A DNA stretch of 64,000 nucleotides from Pomacea canaliculata (GCF_003073045.1 NC_037593.1:24423868-24487867), one strand, 5' to 3'; shown: positions 1-12,060, counted from the first letter of the stretch. The notes: generated by a model not told the origin, from the sequence alone. Numbers and translations are program-made.

Positions 1-1619
1 CTGTGAGCTTTGGTGATGCGGTACCACAGTCAAAGACAGGCTCATTGTACTTGACAAAAACCTTCATCCCAGGACACCTTTGCCTAAATAACTACGGCCT
101 CAAGGGTAGAGCAGCATCCGCGGGGTCTGCTCACCGTTTCACGTCTACAGAGATAAGACGTTTACCCTTGATTTCCGGATGTTGACCCCGGGGCCACGAC
201 TTAACCTTGCTTCGTGACTATTGCTCCAGGCGTTTTTCAATCGTTTTTCTGCAGAAGCTGCGCCACTCAAAGGAGAAAGGAGAAAGGAGAAATGGGAGGG
301 AATTAGAGAGAAATGCGACCAAAAACAAAAAACAAAGCGAAAAACCACAGGATGTAAGCAGAAAGGTTGCAGGGAGGAGATATTTACACTGGGACGAGGA
401 AGAGGAAGAAACACGACATGAAGAGAGAGAGAAAGAGAGAAGGTTTGACTGGATGTCTGAAAATTAAAAAAAAGTGGGCAAAGTCGTCGTTGTAGCCTGA
501 AGTCGGGAGAGTCACTGTACGAGCCATGCTCCTGAACCATGTCCCACGCCTTCTTGGGCTTGAAGAGTTGGTAACGGTTCGGACAATACAAGATGAAGCA
601 TTTTCCTCGGAGCCAATCTGCGCCATTTTGTAATAGTGAGCTACTTTCAGCGCGCATGTAGATGATGAATGAACTGGTCCTGCTACAAATCTCTTGTGTG
701 ATTATGCAGCATTCACAGCGTATTTCACTTTACACCAAAAAATAAACTGTAGAAAGTTCTATAAATGGATTAAGGGTCAACTGTCTGGTGCCATCAGAAG
801 TTTGCGCAGATTTACGGGTAACAATATATATCTAGAAAATTTGACAAATATTCTTAACATTTTAGATTGTCATGACATATAGCGACAGCAGCCCTAAGCT
901 GATTACACTCTGACACTTTTATGAGGCTGTTAAAAGGTGAAACGGTGACACGTAGCATTAACATACAGCAATATGCATGTACATGTGGTGTATATTTATA
1001 AAAATATATCGTATGTGAGTGCATGTGTGTGCGAGTGTATGACTTTTTTCTTGCTTTTAATAGGCACTGTTTATGTGTGTACATGGAGGCAATCTTTTCT
1101 TATGTAATCTTAACTTCATAAATGTAATTCCTCTTGAAAAGTGTCTATGACCTACTCAAATAAGCAAGTTCGAGTTTCGAGTTCTTGCTTCTGTATACAA
1201 AATTTAAAGAAACTAAAGTAGAGATGGTGCACTGCATACAGCGATGTAAACAAAAATATCCGCGCTTCTAATTTCTACGTAAAGATAATTCGTCTGTATA
1301 AAAGAAAAGACGATATGCAGCCTAATGTCGTTCGTAGAAACTATTGCAGTTAGTCTTCAGCTGTCTCTATGAACTATGCTGGACAAATCACGTGACTGCC
1401 CGGCAGCCCCCCTCACCTAATACTGCTGTGACGTTACTCAGAACGACTGTGTTAACAAATCGCTGCATGAGTTCACGAGTGCAAGGAAACACACAAAACT
1501 GCACGACCACCTTCAGACAAAGTATGGGGAGAAATGCAAGTCTTCCAAGATGTTTTAATTAATTCTTTAGCGCCACTGCTGTACTGTCATCTCTTTACTT
1601 CACGACATGTGATCCATCT
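1..1619. other. No securely identified gene; possible 5' exon at 384..626 (-)
   Basis: On the minus strand an ATG at 626 sits in a good initiation context (AAAATGGCG) and opens about 50 codons beginning MAQIGSEENASS. A longer overlapping frame starts at 657. Neither matches a family I recognise and no convincing splice donor follows, so this is only a possible first exon. From 660 to 1619 I see AT-rich noncoding sequence with no gene. Confidence 0.15.
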
Positions 1620-1785
1620 ATGTAGGGTTAGCGCTTGTCGCCAAAACAATGAGGATAGGCTATCCTGGGTTCAGATTTCGTCTCGGGCAGGCAGTTCTTT
1701 CTCAGCATGTCATCTGTTTTTGTCTGGCTGCTTTGCTAATATAACTTAGCTGCTGGTTCGGCGTAAAACACCAACTCCTCCCCCT
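1620..1785 (+). repeat. tRNA-derived SINE, copy 1
   Basis: A box-like GGGTTAGCGC and B box-like GGGTTCAGATTTCG are followed by a conserved body (GTCTCGGGCA, GTTCTTTCTC, TGGCTGC, AATATA) and a tail GGTTCGGCGTAAAACACCAA. The body aligns with the minus-strand copy at 10672..10870, including the same order of blocks. Pol III box order and the tRNA-like head indicate a SINE. The family name cannot be fixed without a repeat library. Confidence 0.7.
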
Positions 1786-3205
1786 TCTTGGAGGTTCATT
1801 TGACACCATCTTGGTAGTCCTCCTCTCTATAACATGTGATTATCATGCTAACTGTATGTGTTCACGGTGGTTCTTCATCTCAAGTACTTACTACCTCAAG
1901 TTGTTAGAAATAATGCTTATCCGCATTAGAGGGGTAGTTTCATAGAACAACTGCTCAGCTCAGCATCAACAAAAAAATACGTCACGTGAGGCCGCGGCTT
2001 CTGGATGCTTCTTGGTCTCGGTGGGCAACCATTTTACCCAACCGTCTATTTGCCGGTTAAAGCTCTACACAGGAATATATCTTTAAAATATTTTTGGTAC
2101 GCAGCAACTATACAGGCTACATTTTATCACCGTCACAAAAATATACTCTTTTAAAGAATTAAAAATCCGTTAAGTAGAATTTTTTGCACAAGAGGCAGCG
2201 CTCAACGATGAAAGGACATTATTAGCACAAAGGAGACCCACTTGAATAGTCTTCACACATCCCGACCCCCCCCCCCCCCTGAGTCACGGCTCTGTCAGCG
2301 CAAACGTGAAAAGTGCGCAGGTTACCCTGTCTGTGTGTGTGTGCAATGATTCATCCCTAGCAGCCCAGCCTGACAGGCAAATGTCACGACAACCAACCTG
2401 TCAGCTGCATGGAGAAGAAGACCGGGACAGTACCTGGGAGGGATGAATTACCCAGCAACCCCCATCTCCCACTCCAGTGGCTGTTGATTCTCATCCACTG
2501 TAGTACAGACGCAAAAAAGACACGAGACACCTTCCACCCTTCTTCCTCATCTGCGCATCTTGGAAACAGATCCTGCAGATTGCTTCCGCCTGGACACAGT
2601 TCTCCAGAAAAATCAACTTCTATCACAAGTGTCCTGTGTGTCTCTAGCGAGCCATGCGCATTGCTGCTACCATACCGACATTAAGGGGGGAATATTTAAG
2701 GATATCTGAACAAATGCATTTCCATTGCTTGTCAAAGGCTGAATACAGATTTCGTTTTCAAATGGTTTCAAGAAGTGTTGGGAGTCATCAAGGTGACACC
2801 GAGGACATACAAAGTCGTACTTCAATCAGGTGCGGTGGTGGATGGCGTAGGGAAGTGGGTGGTGATGGTGTGGGGAGCACTGCATTCCTGACGATCCTGT
2901 TTTGTTGGCCAGGTACCTGTTAGCAAATGCGCAGGCAAGAGTTTAATAGCACGATATTCACAGACCAAACAAACACGTAAGCCACTCTGTGAGTGCAGGC
3001 CGGAAGTGAGGAGGTGCACTCATGCCACATTCAAAGCATGCGATATGGTAAGAATTTACTCGCCAAGTAACACTACACGAGGAACCTGTCTCAACGATGA
3101 CTACTACTTTCTTGATAATCGCCAATCACACACTAGAAGTCACCTCATTTACTACTTTAATATATACCATAAGCTTCTCTCCTGCGAGCGCGCACACACA
3201 CATAT
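1786..3205. other. Noncoding; poly-C tract
   Basis: I see no gene here. A run of 13-14 C lies at about 2266..2279. Open frames around 2384..2926 on both strands lack recognisable domains and supporting splice sites. Confidence 0.5.
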
Positions 3206-3350
3206 AATAATAATGAGGATTTATAGCGCGCCTTTCCAAAAAATTGCTCATAGCGCTTTACATAAATCATACAGACTAAATCATCAACAACCAAGCACCC
3301 ATGTGCGCGCGCACGTACTGACACACTCATGCTACACACAAATGTTTTGA
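3206..3350 (+). repeat. Dispersed repeat family B, copy 1
   Basis: Starts with an (ATA)n/AATAATAATGAGGA head, then TATAGCGCGCCTTTCC, a short A-rich stretch, and GCTCATAGCGCTTTACATA. The same order of blocks occurs inverted at 11872..11990 and in shortened form at 47731..47795. It looks like a short non-autonomous retroelement or its tail. No coding capacity. Confidence 0.65.
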
Positions 3351-4101
3351 GGACCCAAGAAGATTCATTCAACATTTAGTCCTGACCCGTATCATACAGC
3401 CCCACCTCGTGAAATGCTCGACTCTCATAAAGTTCAATAACCCGAGATTGTAACGGAGCGGTGAGCCGGTGATACGCTGCAATGGAGGGAGAGAAGCACT
3501 TCGCTCAGGTCAAGGTTCACCTGCCTGCCAAGCGAACCATTCTCTCCATGCCAGCAGGACCCTTTATGTCTATGTGTTGAGCGTGTCATACACGTGCCAG
3601 CGACTCCACTGAACACCAACAACCATTTCAACGCTCCAAATAACGATCTCTGACGTCGCGAGGTCAGAGTTCAGATCTCCCAAGCTTTAAAATTTCAAAC
3701 AGTGCATTATGAATATTTATCCACTTCAGTGCTCGACCATCTAAACAGACTCCACACTGTTCAGCAGAGATTAGACAAAATCAAATTTCCATGTCTGAGA
3801 AAAAAAAAATGTACACAATCAAATTCCAGACTCCCTTACAGAACTTCCCTAAGGTATGGCGTGGCCCACACAGCTCCTGGATCCTACATCTGCTAGTGAT
3901 AGTCCACGTGATTGATGGGGCTTCAACAACAGCGCCCATCTCTATCTGCCGCACTCTGGCAACCAGTTTCCCTAATATAGCTTTATTGATTAGCAATCTG
4001 GAATGATGCAAGCATTCACATTTACACAGAAGAACAGACAGCCCACAACACAAGACTTCCAATGCTGTACCTGTCACTTCGCACTATTTTTAGAAACTTG
4101 G
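3351..4101. other. Noncoding
   Basis: No gene, RNA or clear repeat seen. The short open frames lack domain signatures. Confidence 0.5.
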
Positions 4102-4195
4102 TACAGGTAGACTCTCGATATAACGAGTTTCCATCTCACGAATTATTCAGTAAAACAAATTTTCTCCAAAATCTTGGAAGATTCTCACAGAACTC

Positions 4196-4237
4196 AACAA
4201 ACAAACAAACAAACAAACAAACAAACAAACAAACAAA
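4196..4237 (+). repeat. (AAAC)n microsatellite
   Basis: About ten tandem copies of a 4-base unit, inside the Tigger-like element. Confidence 0.95.
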
Positions 4238-4338
4238 CTCAATGTAACTTTTTCAGTATACGAACTAAACTTCAAGTCAAAAGCGAATAAAATTCACTCG
4301 TTCGATTCACTTACATCAAGCATTCATTTCATGAGAAA

Positions 4339-4990
4339 ATGGAAGAGTTAGCTACTACAAGAGAAGGTCGTCTGCTAGATAAATGGTCCTCAATTGAAGA
4401 GAACAGAGAAGAGATCTCAAACAAGCAGCGTTGGTTTACCCTGGGACAGAAAACTCCGATCCTCTCGGACGCTGATGGAGGACAGAAAAAGATGTTGGCC
4501 GAGAAGTTCGGCATTACGCGGATTTGTGATGTCGACGATTATTAAAGACAGTGAAAAATATTTCGGAAAAAGCAGCATGGGACCACAACGAAAGAAGATG
4601 AAAACGGCTCTACAAGAAGATTCTTTTCCCCTGGTTTAGTGACACATGGTCACAGAAGATTCTTGTGAGTGGCTCGATTTTGCAAGAAAAAGCTCTAAAG
4701 TGTGTGGTGTCTCTTGGACTTCCAAACCAGCATCGTCTGGTTGTAGATACAATATCTCGTCAAAAGCAGTCAGCACTAAGATGAACCGCATTAAAAAAGT
4801 GAACAAGTGGCGTTTAAGTAAAATCAAGAAAATCCTCTCATCTTTGGCAAAAAGGGATTTTGTTTAAAATGCGGACGGAGTGAGACGCTCCTTCCACCGG
4901 CGGTCACTTTCGATGATTTTGTTAACGAGGACAACGAGGTGCCTACGTGTCATCACATGAGCGACGTTGAAGATGTTGAGAATGTTCTGC
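4339..4990 (+). pseudogene. Tigger-type transposase remnant
   Basis: Successive frames read a helix-turn-helix-like part (KKMLAEKFGITR, then DIIKDSEKYF-like), then LFPWFSDTW..KILVSGSILQEKAL, the pattern of the second CENP-B-type helix-turn-helix in Tigger transposases, then a fragment with NEVPTCHHMSDVEDVENVLQ. Stops and frame changes separate these parts, and no DDE catalytic core is recognisable. It is a dead fragment inside the element at 4102..5448. Confidence 0.65.
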
Positions 4991-5448
4991 AAAGTGATGA
5001 AAAATGAATGTATAGCATCCGGTTACAAGAGTATGCCATCACGAAAATCAGATGGATGTGCCTGGTGAGGCCAAGATTAGTGCATCTGAAGCCCTCGCTC
5101 TTTTGCAGGTCAGGCGCTCCCACCCTCCCACCCCGCTTTTAGTGTAATGACCGATAACATAATGTCAGTCTTGAAGATGGTCTGCTGACAACTGCTTCCT
5201 AGGTTCAGGTTCTGCCAAAAATTGCCGACTTTTTCAAGAGCCAGTAGATTCTGGTTTCGCTACTTTCATTTTTACGTTCGAGCTTGAAGGCTTCTGTTTC
5301 TCACATGAAGAATAAAATATATTTCTAAATTGAAATTATACAGAAAGCTCATTGAATTTTGAGAATCTTGATGTAACGAACTATCCAGTATAACAACTTT
5401 TTTTTCTCTGGTCGAAACTAGTCCACTATATTGAGATTCTACTATGTA

Positions 5449-8400
5449 AGATTTTACACTTTTATTGTTACATGGTGACAGAAGCAATAATACATGAAAA
5501 CCTGTATGACAAAATATTAAAGGCTTATGGATAAAAGTAGTGTTGCTCTTATCTCATTCAACACACACTTGAGAAAAATGCATTCATCTACAGCTTTGAC
5601 AGCATAAATGAGATCACAGTGGGCAAAAGAAAAACATAATCCGGGTGGTCTTAATGTGTCTATACTTAGCTGCATGACTCAACTCCCGTATGAGCCAGCC
5701 CCTGCCCGGTTTTTGAATTACACCCTTTAAAAACACGTTTTAGCATTATGTTTGAACATGTCTTTGGGTAGTGTAATAGTAGGCACCAGTTTGGAATCAT
5801 ATTAGTTAACATTCAATCACAAACCTGAGTGAATGTGCATAGTATTAGCGGAAAACGCCCGCGCGCACACACAAACACACAAACAAAAACATGGAAAAGA
5901 CAGCACAAGCATTTGGACTTCGTCAAAAGTTGTTTTCCTCAGATTGACAATGACAGAAGAATGTCAGAGCTCATTCCTTTCTCACCAGTTGTTTACCAAT
6001 GATTCTCTGACCTCCACCTCCGACATTTCGTACTCTACTGCTGTACACGTGAGCAGAGGTAACCAATCAGAATGCTACACAACTGTGAGCCATCTTTACA
6101 TCCAACTACATTTGAGACCACATATAATTCAAAATTGATGTGATTTTGTTTGGTTACATGATCTGCAACATAAATGCAGATGATGCAGAAAGGCGTGCAC
6201 TTCATATGGTCTCATAAAAAATGATCAACATTTCCAGTGAAAGTCACCATCACATCCTTTAAAGGACTCCTTCACATGTGCTTTTCTTTAATTTAAATGA
6301 TGGATGTCAGTCTATTCTCTCGATATTGTTTCCGCCCTCACAAGACTGAATCATGCAGAATATAACCTTATTCCTGCTTTTAATCAACATGTCAAAGTTT
6401 TGGCCTGGAGCCACTGACAAGGTCTTCTCTGACCTGTCAGTAGGCAATTTCAATTACATCCCTCCCCCCGCGCTTAAGTGGGGCACCAGGTACAGAAGTT
6501 GCTGTTTGCCAGACGGGCGTCCCTTTCATACTTGAAGATGATGGGCATGCGTGCACACGTGCGGTGGAATCCAGCGCACGCGCAAGCACGCACTTACACA
6601 AGGTTTGGGCAAAGAGTCAAAGAAAAATTTGCCATTTAAAAAAGAAAACAAACTAAATTATAAGTATGATAAAAATGCAAGGAACGCAAAATGGGATGAG
6701 GAGCACGGGAGTGAGATTTCAAGCCATCTACGATGTGGCATACTACTGTAGAGACTGTCGCGACTGTGTTGCCATGAAACTAAGACAGCTGGTTTGACTG
6801 GAAAAAAGATTCGAGCCACAGACTGAGGTTGGATGCTAACTACGACAATCAAATCATAGATGGTATACATATGTATGGTCCATGATTTTATACAGCTATC
6901 TGTGAGAGCACCTGGCGCACCTCTACCAGAAACGATCCTGTCGCTGAATATAATTTAGAGTGCGAATGGATAAATATTTTCTTTTCTACCACGCCTTTAA
7001 GCCGGTAGTCCTGCGACAGTGGGGTTATGAAGTGCCCATGGCTGCGACCAACCACCCTGTGTGTGTATGTACGCGAATGTATGCATGTGAGATAACAGTT
7101 TAAGACACGGCTGTGATCACTCAGTAAACACGTCGCCTCCCAGAGGACCTGAAATACATGTTGCTCCAAGTACGTCCTAATAAAAGTGTCCTCAGGTGTA
7201 ATCAGTACAAAGAAAGAGCCTGCCATTGCGATGTTGTTTCAGTTGCCGTTGCACGTATAGCGTCCAGACTAAACTTACCTGAGAGCTGGTGGTGATGTCG
7301 GTAGGTATACACATACACACGCTGATGCGCGTAGCCCACTTGTGGGGCAGCAGCTCTGGCTTGGTTTATCCCCCAGGGGCTAAGAAATACACCTCCGATT
7401 AGCGAACCAGCGTTCACTCGTACGCCAACACAAGGACTCGCAGTCGTTTGGCGGCTCCTTCTCCCTCTCCTGCACCGAACGTCTGCACCCTCCGGTCGCC
7501 GCTACCAGGGGAAGAGAACTGATATCCGGGGATGAGCTAACGGGGGCTTCGCAGTCAATGAATGAACGAGAAGTGAATGAGCCGGGTTCTCTTCACGCTG
7601 GTCACACCTCCCTTGCTGTACCTACTGCAACCGAAGGTGTGTGCAAGATACGGAGCCCTGTCCATCCCCCAATCCCTCCCTCCTGTTCGCCACATCACGC
7701 GCATCCAATGCTGGCCTCTCGCAGATAAGGTCGACCAGGACTGGCCTACGAACTGCAACTGTGCAAACCGCTACAGTTACGCAGCCATGCCTCAGCTCCC
7801 TCGTAAAGAGCTTTATACTACGTCCAAGCCACATTCTGCTTATTAAGTAGCTTATTTATTTTATCCATGGAGTTTTAAAAAGGAATGGCTCTGTAAAATC
7901 TGTAAAAAGTAGTAAGCCAAATGGACGAGGGAGTACCTCTGATATGACTGAAGTCTTTCTTAACTGAGATTGCAAGTTTAGGCTAGACCTGGCATAAATC
8001 TAGAGATTAATAATAATCTTCACATCTGTGCCTGCCCACAGCACATGATAAACTGAGCACAGACCCTGATGTAAATATGGACATGCTAATTAAGTAATCC
8101 ACTGACAATGAACGGGCTTTTGGCACGACTTAGTATATTCACCTTGACTGTTCTGATAGTGTCACGTACTGAGATAGACTATTCACAAAACTGCTGACAA
8201 ATGCTTGCTTTAAAATTGGGATAAAATAATGCTGGGCAGGAATATATCTGTTTGTTAGACGTTAACGATATTGATCATTATGTGTGATGATTCTGTGTTT
8301 CTCAGTTTCAGTCATGAGAAATTGTGTTAGAGATGATTTGAAAAGTGACAAGGCCTTCAGGGACAGGACAGGCTTCAAGAAATTAAAAAAGTTATTAGAG

Positions 8401-8763
8401 ACATTTGTACTCACTGGGCATTTAACTTAAGAAACAAGTGAATGGGTTTGTTACTACAGTGATTATAGGAAATTGAATGAAAGCATCCACAGAATCACAC
8501 AAATCACATAATTTTTAATACCGTTTTAATACACTCTCTCCAGATATTGACCATACTTGACTTTGCTTGCTGCCCGTTGACACAATACTTGTTAAAATTA
8601 TGCAATTCAAAGTGCAACATGTTAATTTGCCTAGCATCCAAGGATGAGTAAGTTTTCAAATCTCATTTGTACATAATATTTGATGGACTAATGAGCCAGT
8701 TCTAACACTAAATACTGAAAATATCAAGTACATGCTAAATCAAAACAAAGCAAAACAAAAACC
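5449..8763. other. Noncoding
   Basis: No gene recognised. A GC-richer block at about 7200..7850 holds open frames on both strands and a minus-strand splice-donor-like CAG/GTAAGT near 7279, but no recognisable domain. It could hold an untranslated first exon. Confidence 0.4.
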
Positions 8764-8771
8764 CTTTAGAA

Positions 8772-8953
8772 CAGACCTGGGCAAGGGGCGGCCCGCCTCC
8801 TATCTCTGACTGGCCCGCCTGCTGGCCCGCCCACCAGTATATATACTATATATACAGTATTGGGTAAAACTGAGTTAACTATATTAGTCCGGTCCTCTAA
8901 AACCATCCCAGTTTCTTATGCGGCCCCTTGGGAAAATTAATTGCCCACCCCTG
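8772..8953. mobile_element. hAT-type MITE with 8-bp target-site duplication
   Basis: A 182-bp element. Its left end reads CAGACCTGGGCAAGG and the reverse complement of its right end reads CAGGGGTGGGCAATT, the CAGNNNTGGGCAA terminus typical of hAT/Charlie elements. It is flanked on both sides by the identical octamer CTTTAGAA (8764..8771 and 8954..8961), the target-duplication length of hAT transposons. It has no coding capacity, so it is a non-autonomous copy. The perfect duplication implies a fairly recent insertion. Confidence 0.9.
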
Positions 8954-8961
8954 CTTTAGAA

Positions 8962-9939
8962 GATCTTTTGTCCAGCAAGAACTCCCTTTAATCAGAGCCT
9001 TTTCAGTCTGATAAAGACAGAAAGAGATCACAAAGAGAGAACAGTCTAATGGGAATCAAATCATTGTCCAATAATCTTTGCAAATCTTGTGAATGAGTAC
9101 ATATGTACGCGTCATGCTGGTTTGGATGCATGTATATCATTTGTATATGTGTGCATGTACACATGCATGTGTTAATCAGGATTAAGCTTAAAAAAACAAA
9201 ATGGGGTAACTAAGATTGCTTTCTCACCAACCCCCATTACATTACAAACAATTTGAGTACACGTTAACTTAAAATTTTGTTTTAGACACCTCCTCACTAG
9301 AGAAACAAATATGAGTTTTAACTGCATCATATTTTACAATACTAGTCAATCTATGAATATCTATGAATCATGCAGTGCCTCATCATTTTAGTCAGGCCGC
9401 CTACACTCCCAGGTAAGGTATGTTATGTGTATATATAAATACTAAATGAATGCGATTTAATCGGTCCTATTCTAGCATGTAGGACGCAGAAATTTTGATA
9501 AGTTTAGGCAAAAAGTTAATCATACTAAATCAGCTAAAAAAACAAACCCCTAAGAAAATAAATGCAACACCAAAGCTCCAGTTTCGATACAGTCACTGAA
9601 GCAGACGACGTCTCTCAAAGTAGGCCACATTCCTAGAGTTTTCGAAATTGTTTCCTATTTCTCTCCCACGATAACCTATCAATGGTTTTGGATGAATATT
9701 ACCAATTAAAAAACTCTTTAATAGTTCTTAAACTACACTATGCGCTATGGTATTTCATTATTTATTTTAATTTGTTCTTAGCTCAGTCGCGGAGTGTCGA
9801 CCGGTGGCAGCGGGTACAAAGCTGCAAAGTGACGCACATATTTTCACACCTCGAAACCCATTTGTCGCGCATCATTAAAATATCGACAGTAATTAGCATC
9901 AAAATGTCATCGAAACACACAAAATATTTCGGTACTTAC
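8962..9939. other. Noncoding
   Basis: AT-rich sequence without a recognisable gene, RNA or repeat. Confidence 0.5.
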
Positions 9940-10134
9940 CAGAACCGTTGGCACGCTGAAGCCACAGAACAAGAAAAGCCACTAGAGCCTGCAGCAGCGA
10001 TGAGACCAGCACAATAGCACCGCCAGCAAACCGGAAGTGCTTGTCTAGAGTTGTGGCGAGTATTCCCACGAGTAGTCTCCCTTCTCTCGCAAGCTGGGGA
10101 ATGTGGTCTCGTTCTTGTTATTGTTTGTTAGCAT
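9940..10134 (-). CDS. Possible first coding exon of an unidentified membrane protein
   Basis: On the minus strand an ATG at 10134 opens a hydrophilic stretch (MLTNNNKNETTFPSLREKG) that hits a stop after about 29 codons. Where it stops, the frame shifted by one base continues with a long hydrophobic segment (GGAIVLVSSLLQALVAFLVL) and ends at a strong donor, TTCTG/GTAAGT, at 9940. Joining the two frames needs one missing base, the same kind of change seen in other genes of this window. The result would resemble the cytoplasmic tail plus membrane anchor of a type II membrane protein. I do not recognise the family and cannot find the next exon. Confidence 0.3.
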
Positions 10135-10671
10135 GCGCGTGTCTCCCTCTTTGCGTGTGTGTGTTAATTGGAGGAAGGTTTATCAGTTAAAAGCTCCTCC
10201 CTTCAATAACACCAGCAGCGATTTCTGATTTGTTTAATTAATGCGCCAGGAGATTATTATATTACAGATAGCAAACCCTCCATCACCACTGCTCCCAGCA
10301 TTTTTACTGAAAAATATATTTTTTTTATGAAGTTTGAAGTCTACAGGGTGGGCGAAATGATTTTAAAAAAGGAAGATAGGGTTTAAAAAAAAATCCCGTG
10401 TAAGGATTGTGCTCATGAAATAAGCCATCATTTTGGTTCCACGAAACAGAGCAGAAACTCATATACCACGGACGTGTATCCAGGCGCCGTAACCGCGAGT
10501 ACATCTCTCCTTGGGCCAACTGAAGCAAGGGACATAACTTTATTAATGCTAGTTCTTTGCATCTGTAGTGGAATCCCCGGAACAAAAACATATCTCGAAG
10601 TCGTGATGTCGAGGGCATTTAACTTACTGCTGGAAGTAGAGCGAACTAGATATCATATAGCGCACTGACTG

Positions 10672-10870
10672 AGCCGGAGGGGGGTGGGGAATTGGTACAA
10701 CTGAGGCTATATTACGGCAAGGCAGCCAGCCCTGTAAACAGATGCCACGTGCAGAGAAAGAACAGCGTGCCCGAGACGAGAAATGAACTCTGGGCAGCTA
10801 ACCTTCACTGTATTGGTCACAGGCGCTAACCGTTGCGCCACCGGACCGCTGACTGAGCTGGAGACTCAGT
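10672..10870 (-). repeat. tRNA-derived SINE, copy 2
   Basis: The minus strand shows a tRNA-like A box (GGTGGCGCAACGGTTAGCGC), a B box-like AGAGTTCATTTCTC, then GTCTCGGGCA, GTTCTTTCTC, GGCTGCCTTGCC and AATATAGCC in the same order as the plus-strand copy at 1620..1785. It carries no open frame of interest and lies directly beside the Tigger-like element at 10891. Confidence 0.75.
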
Positions 10871-10890
10871 ACAGTTAGCCTAGGATTATA

Positions 10891-11764
10891 TACAGTGATA
10901 CCTCGGTTCTCGAACATAATTCGTTCCGGGAGGACGGTCGAGAACCAAATTGTTCGAGAACCGAAGCAATGAAACCCATAGGAAATAATGGAAACTGGAT
11001 TAATTCGTTCCAAGCCCCAGAAAATGCCTATTTACTGGCCTAATTTGTATATAATATGTAGAAAAACATGAGTCTCAACAAGAAATAAGAAATAAAAGTG
11101 TATTTATTAAAACAAAAAAACAAAAAAATAATAAAATGTTTTGTACAGTACAGTAAATTGTGTTTCATTTACTGTACCTGTACCAAACTTTACGGCAGGA
11201 GGCAATGAATGTGGAGGGAGGAGGAAAGGGGAATGGTTATTGTTTTGAAGGGGAGTCCTCTTCAATAAAAACAGAGGGTAACTGCTCTTCGGGTGTTTCT
11301 GTTCTCTGTATGTTTTGCTGAGGAGAATCAGAATCTTGCTCTGCAGTTGCTTGTCTGATTTCTTTACGGAAGAATTTGTCAATTGTTTGCTGTTTTTTTT
11401 TCTCTTTTGCAAAATTTTGAGGAAAGTGGACATAACATTGTCATTAAAAATGTTAACTGCTCTATTTGCTACCACTTTATCAGGGTGATGTTGTTCAACA
11501 AAATTTGCGATTTCTGTCCATTTTGCACACATTTCATGACTCTCTCCACAAAAACGTGACTGTCTCTCTCTCTCTCTGCACTCACACTGATGACGCAAGC
11601 AAGGCGCGCTGGGCCGAATGAACGCCATTCGGCTCAACTCGGACGTTCGGATGTTCGAGTTCCAAATATTTGTTCGGATTCCAAGACAAAATTTTCTCGA
11701 ATTTCCTGGTCGAATACCGATTTGGTCGAAAGTCAAGGCGTTCGAGAACCGAGGTATCACTGTA
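10891..11764 (-). mobile_element. Tigger-like DNA transposon, internally deleted
   Basis: Terminal inverted repeats match almost perfectly: the left end reads TACAGTGATACCTCGGTTCT and the reverse complement of the right end is the same. Both ends border TA dinucleotides, as in Tc1/mariner-type insertions. Sub-terminal GTTCGAGAACC motifs recur. The minus strand keeps a transposase C-terminal fragment at about 11330..11540, but the DDE core is missing, so the copy is non-autonomous. Confidence 0.85.
11330..11540 (-). pseudogene. Tigger transposase C-terminal fragment
   Basis: The minus-strand frame reads WTEIANFVEQHHPDKVVANR followed by an IFNDN..MSTFLKILQKR pattern, recognisable as the extreme C-terminus of Tigger-like transposases in other animals. 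The frame stays open across the whole element (11107..11760), but only this part resembles a protein. It is residual and not a host gene. Confidence 0.6.
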
Positions 11765-11871
11765 TATAAAAAACTTAACTACCCCGGTTCATTAAAAGAA
11801 GTTCATGAACGGTACACTGTCCAATCTGCACACTTGTTCTCCTGTTCAATGGAATCGCATTTGACATGATC

Positions 11872-11990
11872 ACGGACGTGTATAGGTGTACTGCTGTCTG
11901 TCTGCCGAGACCAACGATTAGCCTCTGTGATTTATGTAAAGCTCTATCAGCAAATTTTTTGAAAGGAGCTATACAGCTCCTCATTATTAT
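11872..11990 (-). repeat. Dispersed repeat family B, copy 2
   Basis: The minus strand begins AATAATAATGAGGAGC, then TATAGCTCCTTTC, GCTGATAGAGCTTTACATAA and a tail AGGCTAATCGTTGG..CAGACAGACAGCAG. The head matches 3206..3350, and the tail matches the repeats at 37125..37275 and 58685..58830. Confidence 0.65.
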
Positions 11991-12060
11991 TAAACATATG
12001 AATTGTCTTTCATACAACGTCTTAATAATTTGAACGTGTTTTGTACTGGTAGATGTTCCT

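Larger units (their letters stand above)
4102..5448 (+). mobile_element. Decayed Tigger-like (Tc1/mariner) DNA transposon
   Basis: The left end reads TACAGGTAGACTCTCGATAT and the reverse complement of the right end reads TACATAGTAGAATCTCAATA, so the two ends form degenerate terminal inverted repeats, each starting at a TA dinucleotide as expected for this superfamily. Inside, broken plus-strand frames (see 4339..4990) resemble the N-terminal CENP-B-type DNA-binding region of Tigger/pogo transposases. An (AAAC)n microsatellite lies near the left end. The element is about 1.35 kb with no intact transposase, so it is not autonomous. Confidence 0.75.

Noticed and set aside
145-657. 170-codon minus-strand ORF as a complete gene
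   Set aside because: The second half is a low-complexity, serine/leucine/phenylalanine-rich translation of a purine-rich tract, with no recognised domain. Only a possible first exon is kept.
11107-11760. 217-codon minus-strand ORF as a host gene
   Set aside because: It spans a Tigger-like element from end to end, and its first residues are translated terminal repeat.
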